Shown: piece by piece, positions 60,923 through 64,000 of the stretch
How the letters are laid out: each line of letters starts with the position of its first letter
How positions within the stretch are numbered: the stretch's first letter is position 1
Assembly (NCBI GenBank): GCA_964549445.1
Contig: CAZJVS010000008.1
Span: 62,001 to 126,000, forward strand
Length of the DNA stretch: 64,000 nucleotides
Direction: 5' to 3'
From: SpSt-539 sp964549445
GTDB taxonomy: Bacteria > Planctomycetota > Phycisphaerae > UBA1845 > UTPLA1
Translations under genes and position numbers: made by a program
The notes under the pieces: generated by a model
Databases searched by the model: none
Told to the model about the DNA's origin: nothing
The model's input: the letters and a program-made list of their open reading frames with translations, nothing else

Positions 60923-63900
60923 GGTTCGTTCTCCTCCGTCGATGCATCGGAGTCGGGCTCCTGGGGTCGAGCGTCGTCGGTGGGACCCACGACGAAGTAG
61001 CCATCCGCAGTCGTTACGAATATCCGATTTGAAAAAACGCCGACGTCGAGGATCAAGCCCGTGCCTCGCAGCCGCGAACCCTTCAAGAGGATTGGACGAC
61101 CGGCGCGGCTGCCCGTGACCTTGTCGATAAAGCCGAGCCGGCCGGTGACCGTGGGACGTCCTCTCTGATTCATCGGAAATTGTCCCAGCATGGGCTCGTC
61201 CTGGGCCTTGACGGGCGTCGTTTCAATGTAGGGAATCAATTGCGGTGACGCTCGGAGCATTCCATCGTTGACGAAGGCGCGATTGAGCGGCCCGAGGGTC
61301 CATAGCAATGACCCGGTCGATCCATCGTAGGCCGAGAGTCGCGCATGCGTAGCGTCAGGCGGAGCGGGCATGAACAGCAGTATGACGCCGTGGTCGATGA
61401 CTGCGGAGAGCGGCGGGACCGTCGCATCGTCGACCGTGAGGTCGACGGTTGTTCGGCCGTCCGACACGTCGAGAACGGTCAGGCGATTGTCGGCCCAAGA
61501 GACTCCGACGTGGCCGGAGTCGAGGGCGGTGAGGCCGACGACGGGGGCTGTGAAGGCCCGCTTCCAGACGGCGCGTCCGGAAGCGACGTGCCACGCGGCG
61601 ACCGACAGACCGTCCGCGGTGCAGATGAATGAACCCACACACAACGTCCGGCGTCGAGCCGAGTCCTTGCCGGGTTGGGCTGCGTCTTCGGGACTGTGCG
61701 GGCGGATACGGCCATGAATGCGGCCGGAGGTGGGGCGCAGGACGACGAACTCATCCTGTTCGCGGTTGGCGACGACGATGAGCCCGTCAACGGCGCGGAC
61801 CGATGCGATCGAAATGCGCGGTATCTCACGTCGCCAGACTGGGCCGGACCAATCTCGTGCGGGCCAGCCGACGAGCGTATGGTCGTCGAGTGCGGCCACG
61901 AACCAGTCATCGACTGCGGCGACGCGCGGCTCGATGGTCGTGGCCTCCGCCGACGTTGTCGAAAGCGCGGGGCCGAGCGATCTGCCGGTTGCGAGGCCGA
62001 TCGGGTAGCAGGCGGTCTCGCTTGGAACGACGGCTACCACTCCAGCAATCGCGCCGCGGCGCTGGGCAGCGGCGGGGGAGATGATCAGCCCGTAGTCGGC
62101 GCGGGTCGTGGAATCGGTCCAACTATCGGTGGCCGGTGAGGACCAAGCAACGCTGTTGGCGGCGTCGTCGGCCCGCGTGTCGATGGCGGTGATTTTTCGC
62201 TGTACGCCGATGATTGCGAGACGGCCGGTGGAACCGTTGGCGGGCTGGAAAAGGGTCGGGAGCGGGTCGGACGTCGGACTCGAGCCGCGCGTCTGATCGG
62301 CGATGACTCCCCAGCGATCGAGATCGGTCGCGGACTCGGCAATCGTAGATTGATCGTCGCCCGTGCCGAGGCGCTTCGACCAGTCATCCAGAAAGCGACG
62401 GGTTGAGTCGTCGGCGCCGTCGGGCAGATGCCGTTGCGCGGCGACGCGATTGAGACGAATCAAGTCATTCGCGGCGAAGTCGGGCAGTGGGATCGCCCCA
62501 TCAGGCGGGGCCGCGCGAAGCGCAATCAGGGCCATCAGCGCGCGAGTCGCGCATTCCGGCGCGGTCGTCTCCGAGCGGCGCGCGGCGCGGGAGAGGAAGA
62601 AATCGGCCGATTCGAGTGAGCCGCTGGACAAGCGCTCCGAGCCGATCGCGAGGTCCAGTTCTGCGGCGGCAGGGGCAAATCCGAGCGCGTCAGCGAGCAA
62701 CATTCTCTCGCGGGGAGTTTCGACGGACTGTGCTTTGCTGCGAAGCATTGCATCGACCGTCGAGCGGTCTTCCTTGCGGGACTCGGCCCAGAGGCGTTCC
62801 AGTCGCTCGGCGATCGGGACCCAGCCGAGGGTGATCAGGCCGCCGTCGAGATCTGCGGGGGAGTCGCCGATTCGCCGAAGAAGATCGAGGCCGCGTTCGA
62901 AGGCCCGGGCGGGGCCGAACTGTTCCTGTTCCAGGTCGATCAGCGCGAGTTCGACGCGGAGGACGTCGCCGGGTCGCCGTGCCTGCGCTGCGGCCGCCTG
63001 CAGAAGGGGATCGCGATCGGTGGTGGCATTGCGCGCGAGTTCGAGGTTAGTCTGGACCCAAAGGTGGGAAATCTGATCGTCGAGTCGCGGGTTTGCTTCG
63101 GTTCGGGCGGAAGCAAGGGATTGGGAGAGCAGATCTCTCGTTCGAGCCAGGTTGCCGCGCTGGTATTCGAGGACGGCAAGCCGAAGCAATGCGGTGCGGT
63201 CATCCTGACGCTTTTTGAGTCGCGCCTCGGCCTGGGCGACGGACTGTGCCAGGTCCGGTACGCGTTCCAGGGCGCTGGCGGAAAGACTGTAAAGCGAACC
63301 ATCCCAGGCGAGCAGGTTGCCGCAGGTTGGGCTGTCGGCGATTTGTTCGTCGGGCGGCCGGACTTTTCCGTCCGCGGTATCCACGATGGCGACGCCAGCC
63401 CGGGTCGGAACGAAGATGCGCGTGCCGGAAAGTGCCGGGCGGCCGGTCGGGTGGATCGAATCGCACGTCCAGACGGTGTCGCCCGTGTTCAGGTCGACCG
63501 CTGAGACCTTGGTGCCGCTCAGAAACACATGCCGTTCGTCGCATCCGACGACGTAGTGGTGTTCGTCGCGCGGGGCGGTCCAGCGGGACTGACCGGTCTC
63601 GCGATCGAGTGCAATCAGCATCGAGGAATCCGGAGCGGCCAGCAGGATTCGATCGCCGACAACGACCGGCGGATTCGCGGCCCAGCCGGGCGGCGTCAGC
63701 GATGCCTGCATGAAGGTGTTGTTGCCCGAACCCCGGACCATGACAAGATCGGAGGTGGTCGGCGCGGCATCGCGCGAATAGGTGGCGGACCAGCGGAGGG
63801 CCAGATCGTCCGCGCCCAGCGCGAGCAAGACGCCGCAGCCAGTGGGGACGTAGAGCAGCGGCTCGGCCAAGGTCGGCTGGAGCACGGCACGAGCGGGGAA

Positions 63901-64000
63901 CAGCGCGGGCGGGGCGGAGCCGAGCGTCACGATGCGGATGAGCCGCCCGTCGCGCTGGAGGACGGCGAGGCAGAAGTTCTCCCCATTGATGAAGGGCGCA
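60919..64000 (-). CDS. Large PQQ-like beta-propeller protein (5' end beyond window)
   Basis: At least 1,027 residues; the frame is open to the right edge, where NGENFCLAVLQRDGRLIRIV continues a propeller blade, so the true start lies outside. Two PQQ-type propellers (LYVPTGCGVLLALGADDLAL, LLAAPDSSMLIALDRETGQS, VAAWHVASGRAVWKRAF) sandwich a helical TPR-like part (about 225-390 from the edge: LAQSVAQAEARLKKRQD, then LRLAVLEYQRGNLARTRDLL). An acidic end (EPDSDASTEENEP) follows. Such proteins are often lipid- or wall-anchored in planctomycetes, with unknown partners. The stop overlaps the next start (TTGA). Confidence 0.82.
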   Translation of the reverse strand, partial: APFINGENFCLAVLQRDGRLIRIVTLGSAPPALFPARAVLQPTLAEPLLYVPTGCGVLLALGADDLALRWSATYSRDAAPTTSDLVMVRGSGNNTFMQASLTPPGWAANPPVVVGDRILLAAPDSSMLIALDRETGQSRWTAPRDEHHYVVGCDERHVFLSGTKVSAVDLNTGDTVWTCDSIHPTGRPALSGTRIFVPTRAGVAIVDTADGKVRPPDEQIADSPTCGNLLAWDGSLYSLSASALERVPDLAQSVAQAEARLKKRQDDRTALLRLAVLEYQRGNLARTRDLLSQSLASARTEANPRLDDQISHLWVQTNLELARNATTDRDPLLQAAAAQARRPGDVLRVELALIDLEQEQFGPARAFERGLDLLRRIGDSPADLDGGLITLGWVPIAERLERLWAESRKEDRSTVDAMLRSKAQSVETPRERMLLADALGFAPAAAELDLAIGSERLSSGSLESADFFLSRAARRSETTAPECATRALMALIALRAAPPDGAIPLPDFAANDLIRLNRVAAQRHLPDGADDSTRRFLDDWSKRLGTGDDQSTIAESATDLDRWGVIADQTRGSSPTSDPLPTLFQPANGSTGRLAIIGVQRKITAIDTRADDAANSVAWSSPATDSWTDSTTRADYGLIISPAAAQRRGAIAGVVAVVPSETACYPIGLATGRSLGPALSTTSAEATTIEPRVAAVDDWFVAALDDHTLVGWPARDWSGPVWRREIPRISIASVRAVDGLIVVANREQDEFVVLRPTSGRIHGRIRPHSPEDAAQPGKDSARRRTLCVGSFICTADGLSVAAWHVASGRAVWKRAFTAPVVGLTALDSGHVGVSWADNRLTVLDVSDGRTTVDLTVDDATVPPLSAVIDHGVILLFMPAPPDATHARLSAYDGSTGSLLWTLGPLNRAFVNDGMLRASPQLIPYIETTPVKAQDEPMLGQFPMNQRGRPTVTGRLGFIDKVTGSRAGRPILLKGSRLRGTGLILDVGVFSNRIFVTTADGYFVVGPTDDARPQEPDSDASTEENEP

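Noticed and set aside
1..64000. CRISPR arrays, insertion sequences, prophage, rRNA, riboswitches
   Set aside because: No regularly spaced repeats, transposase, integrase, phage structural genes, rRNA or recognisable riboswitch cores were seen.

Overview
Origin. The window is GC-rich (roughly 63-65% by eye) and almost fully coding, and it looks like chromosome of a Planctomycetota bacterium, most likely of the Phycisphaerae type. The signs are a PEP-CTERM protein, planctomycetal dockerin-like EF-hand tails, a secreted pseudopilin of the planctomycetal kind, a membrane protein ending in a CxxCGYDLTGN-type zinc ribbon, and a MoxR/DUF58/BatA/vWA operon with coiled-coil and NPCBM partners. There is no rRNA, prophage, insertion sequence or CRISPR array. 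No species can be named from sequence alone.

Layout. 1-1987: a partial SGNH-hydrolase/TPR gene and a strong terminator. 2014-18286: a starch/maltodextrin locus. It holds a PEP-CTERM protein, a dockerin-bearing GH13 alpha-amylase, a dockerin protein, a pseudopilin-like protein, a LacI-family regulator, a neopullulanase-like GH13 enzyme, and a two-gene sugar importer made of a binding-protein/MalF fusion and a MalG with a large extracytoplasmic insert. Three near-palindromes of the form GTAAAA-N2-TTTTAC lie at promoters here and probably form the LacI-type regulon. 18299-20344: two small unknown genes (one possibly RusA-like) and a RES/Xre toxin-antitoxin pair. 20455-29233: an esterase, an unknown gene, an NCS2-type permease, tRNA-Pro, an ArsR/SRPBCC operon with a leaderless-looking promoter, GNAT, DUF1801, AlkD-like, a very basic small protein, a lipoprotein and a second GNAT. 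30187-39483: a WD40 lipoprotein, a zinc-ribbon membrane protein, a small lipoprotein, an M29-like secreted protein, tRNA-Lys, an alpha/beta hydrolase, an SdpR/SdpI-like pair and an S9 peptidase lipoprotein.

39500-64000: one almost unbroken minus-strand run of 16 genes, most joined by 4-base overlaps. In transcription order these are a PQQ/beta-propeller protein (cut by the window edge), a prenyltransferase-like repeat protein, MoxR, DUF58, BatA/vWA, a second vWA protein, a DUF4175-like membrane protein, a coiled-coil protein, a TPR protein, an NPCBM protein, three trypsin/HtrA-like proteins, and a LolD/LolC-like ABC pair. The first HtrA-like protein has a complete triad, the second lacks the histidine and the third lacks all three residues. 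The vWA/MoxR core with one active and two apparently dead protease paralogs is the most interesting system here. It reads as an envelope-associated chaperone/protease machine, but its function is not established by the sequence.

How genes work together. Secreted amylase and the surface GH13 enzyme would make maltodextrins, the fused importer would take them up using an ATPase encoded elsewhere, and the LacI protein would sense the products. The plus-strand unit lacI-GH13-malEF-malG is tightly packed with gaps of 16, 16 and 1 bases.
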